A stretch of DNA of 64,000 nucleotides from Candidatus Delongbacteria bacterium (GTDB lineage: Bacteria; CAIWAD01). The notes under the pieces are model-generated. The model saw nothing but the letters and a program-made list of their open reading frames with translations, was not told where the DNA came from and did no database searches. The translations under genes and the position numbers were made by a program. Of this stretch, positions 56,645-64,000 are shown one piece after another. The DNA lies in the NCBI GenBank assembly GCA_041675285.1, contig JBAYTZ010000016.1, positions 1 through 64,000 of the forward strand, in the 5' to 3' direction. Every line of letters begins with the position of its first letter. The first letter of the stretch is position 1.

Positions 56645-58129
56645 ATGAACATGTCGGGGACTTCTCTGCGCATCGACGCGGAACACATCGGGAAGACGCT
56701 GCGCGAGGCCGGTCGGGCGGACGCGGCGCGGGTGCGCGAGGTGCTGGCCAAGGCCTCGGCGCACAACGGCCTGGACGACGAAGAGATGGCTGTTCTGATG
56801 GGCGTCAGCGACCCCGAACTGCTGCACGAGCTGTTCGCCACGGCGGCCCGCGTCAAGCGCGAGATCTACGGCAACCGGCTGGTGATCTTCGCGCCGCTCT
56901 ACATCTCCAACCTCTGCGCCAACGACTGCGCCTACTGCGCCTTCAGCGTCGGCAACAAGGGCCTCAAGCGCCGCGCCCTGAACCAGGACGAGATCGCCCA
57001 GGAAGTGCTGCACCTGATCCGCACGGGCCACAAGCGCGTGCTGCTGGTGGCCGGCGAGGCCTACCCGCGCCAGGGCTTCCGCTACGTGCTGGACTCCATC
57101 GAGACCATCTACAAGACCAAGGAAGGTCCGGGCGAGGTGCGGCGGGTCAACGTCAACGTGGCGCCCCTGACCGTGGAGGAGTTCCGCGAGCTGGCCGGCG
57201 CGCGCCTGGGCACCTACCAGATCTTCCAGGAGACCTACCACCCCGAGACCTACCACGCCGTGCACACCCGCGGCCCCAAGGCCGACTACGACTGGCGCAT
57301 CTCGGCCATGGACCGCGCCATGACGGCGGGCATCCACGACGTGGGCGTGGGCGTGTTGTTCGGGCTCTTCGACTGGCGCTGGGAGCTGCTGGCCCTGATG
57401 CAGCACGTGCGGCATCTGGAGCAGGCCTTCGGCTGCGGGCCGCACACGGTGAGCGTGCCGCGCCTGGAGCCCGCCTCGGGCTCGCGGATCAGCGAGCAGC
57501 CGCCCAAGCCGGTCAGCGACGTGGAGTTCCGCAAGCTGGTGGCCATCCTGCGGCTGGCCGTGCCGTACACGGGAATCATCATGTCCACGCGTGAGACGGC
57601 CGAGATGCGGCGCGAGTCCTTCGCTCTGGGCGTGTCACAAATCTCCGCTGGCAGCCGCACCAATCCCGGCGGCTACGAAGAGGACGAGGAGTGCGACCGC
57701 GTCTCCATCGAGGGCGACACCCAGGGCACGGACGCGCCGCGCACCCAGGATTCCATGCGCCAGCACGAGGTGGACGACGACACCGGCGCGCAGTTCAGTC
57801 TGGGCGACCACCGCGAGCTGGACGAGGTGGTGCGCGACCTGATCGCGATGAAGTACATCCCCAGCTTCTGCACGGGCTGCTACCGCTTGGGCCGCACGGG
57901 CGCGGACTTCATGGACCTGGCCAAGCCCGGCGACATCCGCGCGCACTGCGATCCCAACGCCATCTCGACCTTCCTGGAGTATCTGTTGGACTACGGCACG
58001 CCGGCGACCCGCGCGGCGGGCGAGGCGCTGATCCCCGAGCTGATCGCCGGGATGGACCCGGGACCCGCCGAGACTTCGCGCCAACTGGTGGAGAAGGTCC
58101 GCGCCGGCCGCCGGGATGTGTACTGCTGA
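56645..58129 (+). CDS. hydG: [FeFe]-hydrogenase maturase HydG (radical SAM)
   Basis: A 494-aa tyrosine lyase that makes the CO and CN ligands of the H-cluster. Radical-SAM [4Fe-4S] ligands are C91-x3-C95-x2-C98 (NLCANDCAYCAF), with GEAYPRQGFRYVLDSIETIY and TYHPETYHAVHTRGPKADYD as in ThiH/HydG. The C-terminal auxiliary-cluster CxxC is Cys409-x2-Cys412 (SFCTGCYRLGRTGADFMDL), which distinguishes HydG from ThiH. Two nearby Met codons (56645, 56651); GGGAG precedes. It follows the hydA terminator by 87 bp, so it needs its own promoter, which I could not place. It is followed by a 532-bp repeat-rich gap before aspA. Confidence 0.97.
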   Translation: MNMSGTSLRIDAEHIGKTLREAGRADAARVREVLAKASAHNGLDDEEMAVLMGVSDPELLHELFATAARVKREIYGNRLVIFAPLYISNLCANDCAYCAFSVGNKGLKRRALNQDEIAQEVLHLIRTGHKRVLLVAGEAYPRQGFRYVLDSIETIYKTKEGPGEVRRVNVNVAPLTVEEFRELAGARLGTYQIFQETYHPETYHAVHTRGPKADYDWRISAMDRAMTAGIHDVGVGVLFGLFDWRWELLALMQHVRHLEQAFGCGPHTVSVPRLEPASGSRISEQPPKPVSDVEFRKLVAILRLAVPYTGIIMSTRETAEMRRESFALGVSQISAGSRTNPGGYEEDEECDRVSIEGDTQGTDAPRTQDSMRQHEVDDDTGAQFSLGDHRELDEVVRDLIAMKYIPSFCTGCYRLGRTGADFMDLAKPGDIRAHCDPNAISTFLEYLLDYGTPATRAAGEALIPELIAGMDPGPAETSRQLVEKVRAGRRDVYC

Positions 58130-58146
58130 GCCGGTGGGGGCAGTTG

Positions 58147-58173
58147 ACCACAGAGGCACAGAGGCACAGAGCA
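58147..58173. repeat. CACAGAG heptamer array
   Basis: ACCACAGAGGCACAGAGGCA then CAGAGCA: three near-perfect heptamers directly after hydG, in the same orientation as those at 58317 and 61517. Confidence 0.88.
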
Positions 58174-58230
58174 CGGACTTTGGGTAGCTCTTGACGTGGG
58201 TTGTTTGCGGCTCGTCCGAGCGTTGCTTGA

Positions 58231-58246
58231 GCACGAAGGCACGAAG
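58231..58246. repeat. CACGAAG heptamer pair
   Basis: GCACGAAGGCACGAAG, two units of a second heptamer type also seen around 60081 and, inverted, at 60200-60237. Confidence 0.7.
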
Positions 58247-58267
58247 TCTCAAAGACGATTTGTGTCA

Positions 58268-58345
58268 CGTGAGGTGAAGCGCGCAGGACTTCGCGCCGCA
58301 CGGACGATTAACTCTATCACCACAGAGGCACAGAGGCACAGAGTC
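58268..58345. repeat. Partial dispersed element followed by CACAGAG array
   Basis: CGTGAGGTGAAGCGCGCAGG at 58268 reproduces the start of the ~190-bp element and then stops matching. A CACAGAG array follows (58317-58343, CACCACAGAGGCACAGAGGC). The full second copy of the ~190-bp element begins 17 bp further on. Confidence 0.65.
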
Positions 58346-58361
58346 ATTTTTGGATTGGTTT

Positions 58362-58550
58362 CGTGAGGTGAAGGCCTTCAGGCCTGAACCAGAACCTGAT
58401 GGTGAAGCCGTCAGGCGAACCAGCTACACGGATCCAGGAAGATCGTGCGTCGGCCGTCTGTTCGACGCCGGCCGTGAGGCCGGCTAGTTACGGCCGCTGA
58501 AGAAAGCGCGTCTTTGGCGCCACCTTTCTGCGCGCGAGCAGAAAGGTGGC
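58362..58550. repeat. Dispersed structured intergenic element, copy 2
   Basis: Second copy of the element at 26680-26870, same orientation, bounded by CGTGAGGTGAAG and CCACCTTTCT...AGAAAGGTGG. Stem sequences differ from copy 1 by compensatory changes while loop and spacer sequences (GTGA, CTAGTTACGGCCGCTGAA) are kept. Located between hydG and aspA. Confidence 0.75.
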
Positions 58551-58600
58551 AAACAAGGCAACCCGACAGATGACTGGGGTGCGGTGAACCCCCATCCCAA

Positions 58601-58622
58601 CCTTCCCCCTGAAGGGGGAAGG
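58601..58622. repeat. Short GC hairpin CCTTCCCC/GGGGAAGG
   Basis: CCTTCCCC-CTGAAG-GGGGAAGG, similar in type to the hairpins inside elements A and B near 51.6 and 52.5 kb, 40 bp before aspA. No T run follows. Confidence 0.6.
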
Positions 58623-58661
58623 GGCCGACCGAGCCACCGGGGATGACGAGTGAGGAGCAAA

Positions 58662-60056
58662 GTGGAGACAAGGACCGAGCAGGACTTGCTGGGGGCGCGC
58701 CAGGTGCCTGCCGAGGCCCTGTGGGGTGTTAGCGGGCTGCGCGCCCAGGAAAATTTCCCGCTGAGCGGGCGCCCCTGCCATCCCGCGCTGATCCGTGCCT
58801 ACGGGCTGGTGAAGCAGGCCTGCGCCCAGGTCAACGCCGCGCTGGGCGTCTGGCGCGACGATCCCGCCAAGGAGCAGGCCATCCTCGCCGCCTGTCGCGG
58901 GCTGGCCGCCGGCCAGGATCTGGAGCAGGTGGTGGGCGACGCGCTGCAGGGCGGCGCGGGCACCAGCCTGAACATGGTCGTCAACGAGGTGCTGGCCAAC
59001 CGCGCGCTGCAGGCGCTGGGCGAGCCCCTGGGCGCCTACCACCGCGTCTCACCCGGCGACGACCTGAACCGCCACCAGTCCACCAACGACACCTATCCCA
59101 CCGCGTTGCGGCTGGCGGCGATCCGCGGCCTGCAAGCGCTGGAGCAGGCCGTGCTCGGGCTGCAGGAGGCCTTCCAGGACCGGGAGCGCGCCTTCGCCCA
59201 CCTGGTCAAGGTGGGCCGCACCCAGCTCCAGGACGCCGTGCTCACCACCCTGGGCCGCGAGATGGGCGCCTACGCCGAGGCCCTCAGCCGCGACCGCTGG
59301 CGGATCTTCAAGGCCGTGGAGCGGCTGCGCGTGGTGAACCTGGGCGGCACGGCCATCGGCAGCGGTCTGGGCGCCCCGCGGGAATTCATCTTTCGCGCCA
59401 CGGACACGCTGCGCGAGCTGAGCGGACTGCCCCTGGCCCGGGCGGACAACCTGGTGGAGGCCACCCAGAACGCCGACGTCTGGGTGGAGAGCAGCGGCTT
59501 CCTCAAGGCCCTGGCCGTGACCCTGCGCAAGTCGGCCAACGATCTGCGCCTGCTCGCCAGCGGGCCGGAGGCCGGGCTGGGCGAGCTGCGCCTGCCCGCG
59601 CTGCAGGCCGGCTCCAGCATCATGCCGGGCAAGGTCAACCCTGTCCTGCCCGAGGCTGTGATCCAGGTGAGCTGGGTGGTGGAGGGCAACGACCTGATCA
59701 TCTCCCAGGCTGCCGGCGCCGGCACGCTGGAGCTGAATCCCTTCCTGCCCGTGATCGCCGATCGCCTGCTGGAGTCGCTGGATCTGCTCACAGCAGTCTG
59801 CCGGCTCTACCGGGAGCGCTGCGTGCTGGGACTGGAGGCCGACGCGGAGCGGCTGGCGGCCCAGGTGGAGGGCTCCACCGCCGCGGCCACCGCCCTGGTG
59901 CCGCGCCTGGGCTACGAGGCGGTCTGCGCGCTGGTGCTGCGCGCGCGTGCGGCCGGGCTGAGCGTGCGCGAGCAGACGATCCGCGACGGATTGTTGACGG
60001 AAGCCGAGTATCGCGCGGCCATCTCGCCCGAGGCCGTCACGCGCCTCGGCTCCTGA
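58662..60056 (+). CDS. aspA: Aspartate ammonia-lyase (class II fumarase/aspartase family)
   Basis: A 464-aa lyase of the aspartase/fumarase superfamily: GAGTSLNMVVNEVLANRALQ, VSPGDDLNRHQSTNDTYPTA, VKVGRTQLQDAVLTTLGREM and the catalytic loop GSSIMPGKVNPVLPE. It should convert aspartate to fumarate + NH3. GTG 58662 has GAGGAG upstream; a GTG four codons earlier is the alternative. Substrate assignment to aspartate rather than a related succinate derivative is by similarity and because aspartase-like genes recur next to hydrogenase maturation genes. Between hydG and hydF, in the same orientation. Confidence 0.9.
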   Translation: METRTEQDLLGARQVPAEALWGVSGLRAQENFPLSGRPCHPALIRAYGLVKQACAQVNAALGVWRDDPAKEQAILAACRGLAAGQDLEQVVGDALQGGAGTSLNMVVNEVLANRALQALGEPLGAYHRVSPGDDLNRHQSTNDTYPTALRLAAIRGLQALEQAVLGLQEAFQDRERAFAHLVKVGRTQLQDAVLTTLGREMGAYAEALSRDRWRIFKAVERLRVVNLGGTAIGSGLGAPREFIFRATDTLRELSGLPLARADNLVEATQNADVWVESSGFLKALAVTLRKSANDLRLLASGPEAGLGELRLPALQAGSSIMPGKVNPVLPEAVIQVSWVVEGNDLIISQAAGAGTLELNPFLPVIADRLLESLDLLTAVCRLYRERCVLGLEADAERLAAQVEGSTAAATALVPRLGYEAVCALVLRARAAGLSVREQTIRDGLLTEAEYRAAISPEAVTRLGS

Positions 60057-60068
60057 ACGGAACACACT

Positions 60069-60237
60069 CACCTCGAAGAACACGAAGCAGGAAGTAGGGC
60101 GGGAAGGACAAACATGGAAGCGGCAGATGGAGGATTGATGGACGCGATGGACTTCAGCCGTTGGATGATTCTGCAAAGCGAGGTCGCCACGTCATCCGTC
60201 TTCGTGCTCTTCCGGCGGCTTCGTGCACTTCGTGGTG
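60069..60237. repeat. Inverted CACGAAG-type repeats in the aspA-hydF gap
   Basis: Left CACCTCGAAGAACACGAAGC (60069) and right, inverted, CTTCGTGCACTTCGTGGTG (60219-60237) with CTTCGTGCTCTTCC before it (60200). The ~100 bp between them contain short ATGs but no coding character that I trust. The right arm lies 16 bp before the hydF start. Confidence 0.7.
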
Positions 60238-60253
60238 AAATGGGAGGTCCTGC

Positions 60254-61510
60254 GTGGCAACGGTAAGGAAGGGCCTGCGGCTGCACATCGGCATCTTCGG
60301 CCGGCGCAACGTGGGCAAGAGCAGCCTGCTCAACGCGCTCACCCGCCAGCAGGCGGCCATCGTCAGCGCGACCGCGGGCACGACCACGGACCCCGTGGAG
60401 AAGCCCATGGAGTTGCAGCCCCTGGGCCCCGTGCTGTTCATCGACACCGCCGGCGTGGACGACGAGGGCGCGCTGGGCGGGCAGCGCATCGCCAAGACCC
60501 GCCAGGTGCTGGAGCGCACGGACCTGGGCGTGATCGTTTGCGACCGGCCCGTCTGGGGTTCTTTCGAACAGCAGCTCCACGCCGAACTGCAGGCCCGCGG
60601 CGTGCCCGTGGTGGCCGTCTTCAACAAGACCGATCTGCTGCGTCCGGACGAGGCCGAGGTCTGTCGTCTCACGGGCCTGGGCCTGGCCGTGGTGGGCACG
60701 GCGGCCGTGCAGGCGGGCTCCGGCGCGCTGGGGCTGGGCGCGGGCATCGCCGAGCTGCGTCAGGCCCTGTTGGAGAAGGCGCCGGAGGATTGGATCAACC
60801 AGCCGCCCCTGCTGGCGGATCTGGTGCGGCCCGGCGAGCCCGTAGTGCTGGTGGTGCCCATCGACAAGGAGGCGCCGGCGGGCCGGCTGATCCTGCCCCA
60901 GCAGCAGGCCATCCGCGAGTTGCTGGACTGCGACGCCTGGGCCCTGGTGGTCAAGGAGCGCGAGCTCTCCGCGGCCCTGGCGGCCCTCAACCGCCCCCCC
61001 GCGCTGGTGATCACGGACTCCCAGGCCTTTCTCAAGGTGGCCGCGGACACGCCGCCGGGCGTGCCCATGACCTCGTTCTCCATCCTGTTCGCGCGCCGCC
61101 AGGGCGACCTGACGGAAATGGCGCGCGGCGCGGCCTGCATCGAGGGGCTGCGTCCGGGGGATCGCGTGCTGGTGGCAGAGGCCTGCGGCCACCATCCCGG
61201 CGGCGAGGACATCGGGCGGGTGAAAATCCCGCGCTGGCTGCGCCAGTACGTGGGCGGCGCGCTGGAGTTCGACCACGTGCAGGGCCACGACTTCCCGGCG
61301 GACCTCTCGCCCTGGAAACTGGTGATCCACTGCGGGGCTTGCATGTGGAACCGCCGCGAGGTGCTCAACCGCCTGCTGGCCTGCCGCCAGGCCGGCGTGC
61401 CCATGACCAACTACGGGCTGGCCATCGCCTACAGCCAGGGGATCTTCGAACGGGCCCTCAAACCCTTCCCCGCGGCCCTGGAGGCCGTGGCCGCTGCGCG
61501 AACCCGCTGA
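60254..61510 (+). CDS. hydF: [FeFe]-hydrogenase maturation GTPase HydF
   Basis: A 418-aa scaffold protein that holds the [2Fe] precursor and delivers it to HydA. The GTPase domain has IGIFGRRNVGKSSLLNAL (P-loop), AGTTTDPVEKPM (G2), FIDTAGVDD (G3) and VFNKTDLL (G4). The C-terminal [4Fe-4S] domain has EACGHHPGGEDIGRVKIPRW (Cys311, His313) and IHCGACMWNRREVLNR (Cys360, Cys363). GTG 60254 has GGGAGG upstream. Full family length. A CACAGAG array separates it from hydE. Confidence 0.97.
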   Translation: MATVRKGLRLHIGIFGRRNVGKSSLLNALTRQQAAIVSATAGTTTDPVEKPMELQPLGPVLFIDTAGVDDEGALGGQRIAKTRQVLERTDLGVIVCDRPVWGSFEQQLHAELQARGVPVVAVFNKTDLLRPDEAEVCRLTGLGLAVVGTAAVQAGSGALGLGAGIAELRQALLEKAPEDWINQPPLLADLVRPGEPVVLVVPIDKEAPAGRLILPQQQAIRELLDCDAWALVVKERELSAALAALNRPPALVITDSQAFLKVAADTPPGVPMTSFSILFARRQGDLTEMARGAACIEGLRPGDRVLVAEACGHHPGGEDIGRVKIPRWLRQYVGGALEFDHVQGHDFPADLSPWKLVIHCGACMWNRREVLNRLLACRQAGVPMTNYGLAIAYSQGIFERALKPFPAALEAVAAARTR

Positions 61511-61516
61511 GAGCTC

Positions 61517-61540
61517 AACACAGAGGCACAGAGACACAGT
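61517..61540. repeat. CACAGAG heptamer array in the hydF-hydE gap
   Basis: CAACACAGAGGCACAGAGAC then ACAG, in the 70-bp spacer between hydF and hydE, 40 bp before the hydE start. Confidence 0.85.
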
Positions 61541-61580
61541 TTGGATTTGGGCGATCCCGGCATTCGCCAGAGAAGGTCAA

Positions 61581-62687
61581 ATGCAGGCGGCAGGACCTCA
61601 ACAGGAGCGCGACGTGGAATTCGATTTGTCTCACGACGGCATCGTCCGCTGGCTGCGGGAAGTTGATGACGCGCGGCTGGAGGAGCTGTTCGCCGCCGCG
61701 GACGCCGTTCGCGCCGCCCACGTCGGGGACGAGGTCCACCGCCGCGGACTGATCGAAATCAGCAACCACTGCCTGCGGCGCTGCGCCTACTGCGGCATCC
61801 GCTCCGCCAACCGCGAGGTCGTGCGCTACCGCATGGAGCCGGACGAGATCGTGGCCTGCGCGCGCCAGGCGCGGGACTTCGGCTACGGCACCGTGGTGCT
61901 GCAATCCGGCGAGGATCGCGCCCACAGCACCGAGTGGGTGGCGGAGCTGGTGCGGCGCATCGCCGGCGAGACGGGCCTGGCCATCACCCTCAGCCTGGGG
62001 GAGCGGCCCCTGGCGGACTACGCGGCCTGGCGGCGCGCCGGCGCGGCCCGCTACCTGCTGCGCTTCGAGACCACCGACCCCGTCCTCTTCGAGCGCATCC
62101 ACCCGGGCTATCCCGGCCGCGAACCCCGCCTGGCGATCCTTCGGCATCTGCGCGAGCTGGGCTACGAAGTCGGCAGCGGCGTGATGATCGGCATCCCGGG
62201 GCAGTCCTGGGACAGCCTGGCCCGCGACCTGGAACTCTTCCGCGAATTGGACCTGGACATGATCGGCGTGGGGCCCTACATCCCGCACCCGGCCACGCCG
62301 CTGGGCACGGACGGCCACCCGGACTTTCCCGACGCCCCGGACGGCCAGCAGGTGCCCAACAGCGAGGCCCAGACCTACAAGGTGCTGGCCTTGACGCGGC
62401 TGGTGCGGCCCGACGCCAACATCCCCAGCACCACGGCCCTGGCCACGCTCAACACGGAGCAGGGCCGCGAACTGGGCCTGCAACGCGGCGCCAACATCGT
62501 CATGCCCAATCTGACGCCGCCCGCCTATCGCGCGCTCTACGAGATCTACCCGGGCAAGGCCTGCATTTCGGAAACCGCCGCCCAGTGCGCGCTCTGCCTG
62601 GACGGGCGGATCCACGCCATCGGCCGCGTGCCGGGGACCGGCCCGGGCTGGCGGCCGGGGCACGAGCCGGGCAGGACCCGGAGCTAG
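61581..62687 (+). CDS. hydE: [FeFe]-hydrogenase maturase HydE (radical SAM)
   Basis: A 368-aa radical-SAM enzyme of H-cluster assembly. Cluster ligands are C64-x3-C68-x2-C71 (ISNHCLRRCAYCGIRSANRE), followed by VVLQSGEDRAHSTEWVAELV, TLSLGERPLADYAAWRRAGA and MIGIPGQSWDSLARDLELFR. It acts after HydG on the Fe(CO)2(CN)Cys synthon. AGAAGG precedes ATG 61581; an in-frame GTG at 61614 with CAGGAG upstream is an alternative start that would trim 11 residues. The C-terminal CxxC (QCALCLDG) is retained. The next gene starts 33 bp downstream. Confidence 0.97.
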   Translation: MQAAGPQQERDVEFDLSHDGIVRWLREVDDARLEELFAAADAVRAAHVGDEVHRRGLIEISNHCLRRCAYCGIRSANREVVRYRMEPDEIVACARQARDFGYGTVVLQSGEDRAHSTEWVAELVRRIAGETGLAITLSLGERPLADYAAWRRAGAARYLLRFETTDPVLFERIHPGYPGREPRLAILRHLRELGYEVGSGVMIGIPGQSWDSLARDLELFRELDLDMIGVGPYIPHPATPLGTDGHPDFPDAPDGQQVPNSEAQTYKVLALTRLVRPDANIPSTTALATLNTEQGRELGLQRGANIVMPNLTPPAYRALYEIYPGKACISETAAQCALCLDGRIHAIGRVPGTGPGWRPGHEPGRTRS

Positions 62688-62719
62688 CGGCTACACGCTT
62701 CGCCAAGACCGGAGGACCC

Positions 62720-63076
62720 ATGCACACATCCCGTTGGTGGCGCCTTCTCGTCTGGTCGGGCACGGGCCTGAGCGTCGTGGGCAGCCTGGATCCGCTCGAA
62801 GGTTCTTTGTTGATCCTGCCGGGCATCGGTTTGGCGGCCCTGGGCGCCTGGCTGGCGCGCGGACCCTTCCGCCTCTGGCTGCCCGCGGCCTTCCTGTCCA
62901 CGGCGCTGGGCGTGGGCCTGCTTTGGTACATCAGCTCGCTGGGCGGCGTGGGGGGCGACCACGGCCTCAGCCTCTGGTGGGCCCTGCTGCTTTTGCCCTA
63001 TCCCATCGGCTGGTTGGGCGGACTGGTCCTCTCCCTGCTGTGGCTGCGCCAATCCTTGCAGCGCAAGCCAACATGA
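62720..63076 (+). CDS. Small membrane protein, unknown function
   Basis: A 118-aa protein with about four hydrophobic segments (LLVWSGTGLSVVGSLDPLEG, LLILPGIGLAALGAWLA, LPAAFLSTALGVGLLWYISS, LLLLPYPIGWLGGLVLSLLW) and a basic tail. GGAGGA precedes ATG 62720. It overlaps the GNAT gene (ATGA). No family recognised; unrelated in appearance to hydrogenase maturation although 33 bp behind hydE. Confidence 0.7.
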   Translation: MHTSRWWRLLVWSGTGLSVVGSLDPLEGSLLILPGIGLAALGAWLARGPFRLWLPAAFLSTALGVGLLWYISSLGGVGGDHGLSLWWALLLLPYPIGWLGGLVLSLLWLRQSLQRKPT

Positions 63077-63996
63077 CGACCGGCTCACAGGAACTCGTCA
63101 TTCGCCCGCTACAGATCGGCGAGGAGCCACACTGGCTGTCCTGCGCGCCGCCACCCAAGGACCTTGACGCCGAGCGCTCCGCCCTGCGCGCGAGTCTCGC
63201 CGCCGCCACTGAAGATCCTGCCTGCCGCCTGCTGGCCTGGGAGGAAGGGCGCTGCGTGGGGCGCCTGCGCCTGCAACTCCCCCACAGCGGCTTGTGTCTG
63301 CTGCTGGGCCTGGCCGTTCCGCAGGCCAGTCAGCGTGAACGGGTGGGCCGCGCGTTGATCCGTTACACTTGCGATCAACACGCGGCGCACGAGGTGCAGG
63401 GCCTGTGCTGGGAGCGGCCGGAGGAACAGGATCTACTGGACCTGCTGCTGGCGGAGGGCTTCCAGGTCCACGAACGCAAGCTCTACGTGGAGCGCGACCT
63501 CGTCGGTTTCCAACCCGCCGAACCCGATCCCTTCGACTATCTCACTCTGCGGGACGCCGGCGAGCCGGCCTTCGTCGAGGTGCTGGCCGGCCTGGAACCG
63601 GGCTCGCCCAGCCCGGATGGCCTCGCCCAAGCCCGAAGTGGGTTCCAGGAGTTGCTTGAGCTGGCCGGGTCCGCGCTGGACCGGGATGCCTGGCACGTAG
63701 TGCGTCACCGGGGCGACGTCGTGGGGCTGGTGCTGCCCCAGTTGTTTCCGGATTCGCCGCACGAGGGCACCCTGTATTGGATCGGCCTGTTGCCGAACTG
63801 GCGGGGGCGTGGGTGGGGCCGGATCCTCCATGCGCGCGGGTTGCGTCACTTGAGCGAACGTGGCGCCCGCCGCTACATCGGGTCCACGCCCGTGGAGAAT
63901 CTCCCCATGCGCCGGGTGTTCGCCGCCAATGGCTGCACCGAGCTGGGCGTGCGGGTCCTGTTGCGGAACCGGCCTCCTGAAACCTGCAGCGGCTGA
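63073..63996 (+). CDS. Tandem GNAT-family N-acetyltransferase
   Basis: A 307-aa protein built of two GNAT-like halves. The N-terminal half (~8-140: CRLLAWEEGRCVGRLRLQLP, LLGLAVPQASQRERVGRALI) has a weakened acetyl-CoA loop. The C-terminal half (~165-300) has a canonical one, LYWIGLLPNWRGRGWGRILH, then LRHLSERGARRYIGSTPVEN and MRRVFAANGCTELGVRVLL. Double-GNAT proteins acetylate small molecules, peptides or aminoglycosides; substrate unknown. Coupled to the small membrane protein upstream. The stop lies 4 bp before the window end. Confidence 0.85.
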   Translation: MTTGSQELVIRPLQIGEEPHWLSCAPPPKDLDAERSALRASLAAATEDPACRLLAWEEGRCVGRLRLQLPHSGLCLLLGLAVPQASQRERVGRALIRYTCDQHAAHEVQGLCWERPEEQDLLDLLLAEGFQVHERKLYVERDLVGFQPAEPDPFDYLTLRDAGEPAFVEVLAGLEPGSPSPDGLAQARSGFQELLELAGSALDRDAWHVVRHRGDVVGLVLPQLFPDSPHEGTLYWIGLLPNWRGRGWGRILHARGLRHLSERGARRYIGSTPVENLPMRRVFAANGCTELGVRVLLRNRPPETCSG

Positions 63997-64000
63997 ACTC

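Noticed and set aside
58147..58343. Heptamer arrays considered as a CRISPR array
   Set aside because: Units are 7 bp, imperfect, without unique spacers of regular length, and no cas gene is in the window.
60095..60199. Short ATG-started frames between aspA and hydF
   Set aside because: They lie between inverted CACGAAG repeats, lack good ribosome binding sites and have no recognisable product; kept as part of the repeat.

Overview
This 64 kb window is GC-rich bacterial chromosome. It starts in the 3' end of a 5S rRNA and is then densely packed with genes. The lineage looks like an uncultured, anaerobic or facultative Gram-negative member of the FCB-type phyla (Eisenbacteria, Krumholzibacteriota, Delongbacteria or Latescibacteria-like). 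The grounds are large secreted multidomain proteins ending in a FlgD-Ig/'Por'-type C-terminal domain (NPFNPVT...VFDLLGREV...), a beta-helix and LRR exoprotein, an [FeFe]-hydrogenase with all three maturases, and outer-membrane-type proteins. This placement is inference; no phylogenetic marker was compared.

Layout: 1-7.2 kb, 5S rRNA end, a putative outer-membrane protein, an NTF2-like protein, a 1415-aa LRR/beta-helix exoprotein and two small membrane proteins. 7.2-10.8 kb, ndk, sucD, sucC and carbamate kinase (minus). 11-19.6 kb, a PAS histidine kinase, a two-gene operon with a heme-copper-like/DUF1858 fusion, a FecR/CHASE2-cyclase pair, an orphan DNA adenine methyltransferase and a lone response regulator. 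20-26.4 kb, DEAD-box helicase, UvrD helicase with an inserted DnaQ-type exonuclease, geranylgeranyl-reductase-like flavoprotein and an AraC/GyrI regulator. 27-33 kb, a P-loop kinase, a DUF2283/DUF4258 pair, an OPA-family transporter with a UshA-like lipoprotein, a GxxExxY nuclease-like cassette and an MscS channel. 33.2-38.7 kb, a coupled run starting with a FlgT-N-like protein and ending with enoyl-CoA hydratase and a PGPGW-type membrane protein. 38.7-51.4 kb, a secretome island: a glycoside hydrolase bounded by 62-bp direct repeats, a subtilase, a beta-helix protein and three tandem paralogous secreted proteins. 52.8-62.7 kb, hydC-hydB-hydA, then hydG-aspA-hydF-hydE. 62.7-64 kb, a small membrane protein and a double-GNAT protein.

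The hydrogenase region is a complete functional unit: a trimeric NADH-linked [FeFe]-hydrogenase behind a Rex-like operator, plus the radical-SAM enzymes HydG and HydE, the GTPase scaffold HydF and an aspartase that could supply ammonia. HydB is short (394 aa, NuoF core only), which bears on whether the enzyme can bifurcate electrons.

The most unusual signal lies between genes. At least five dispersed repeat classes occur: (i) imperfect CACAGAG heptamer arrays, one pair of which brackets the GxxExxY gene in inverted orientation; (ii) CACGAAG heptamers; (iii) a ~190-bp element in two copies about 32 kb apart, whose hairpin stems differ by compensatory changes; (iv) a ~160-bp element with ~45-bp terminal inverted repeats, present as an inverted pair around an SRPBCC gene; (v) a 62-bp direct repeat around the glycoside hydrolase. 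These look like small mobile or recombinogenic cassettes and are the best candidates for undescribed biology here.
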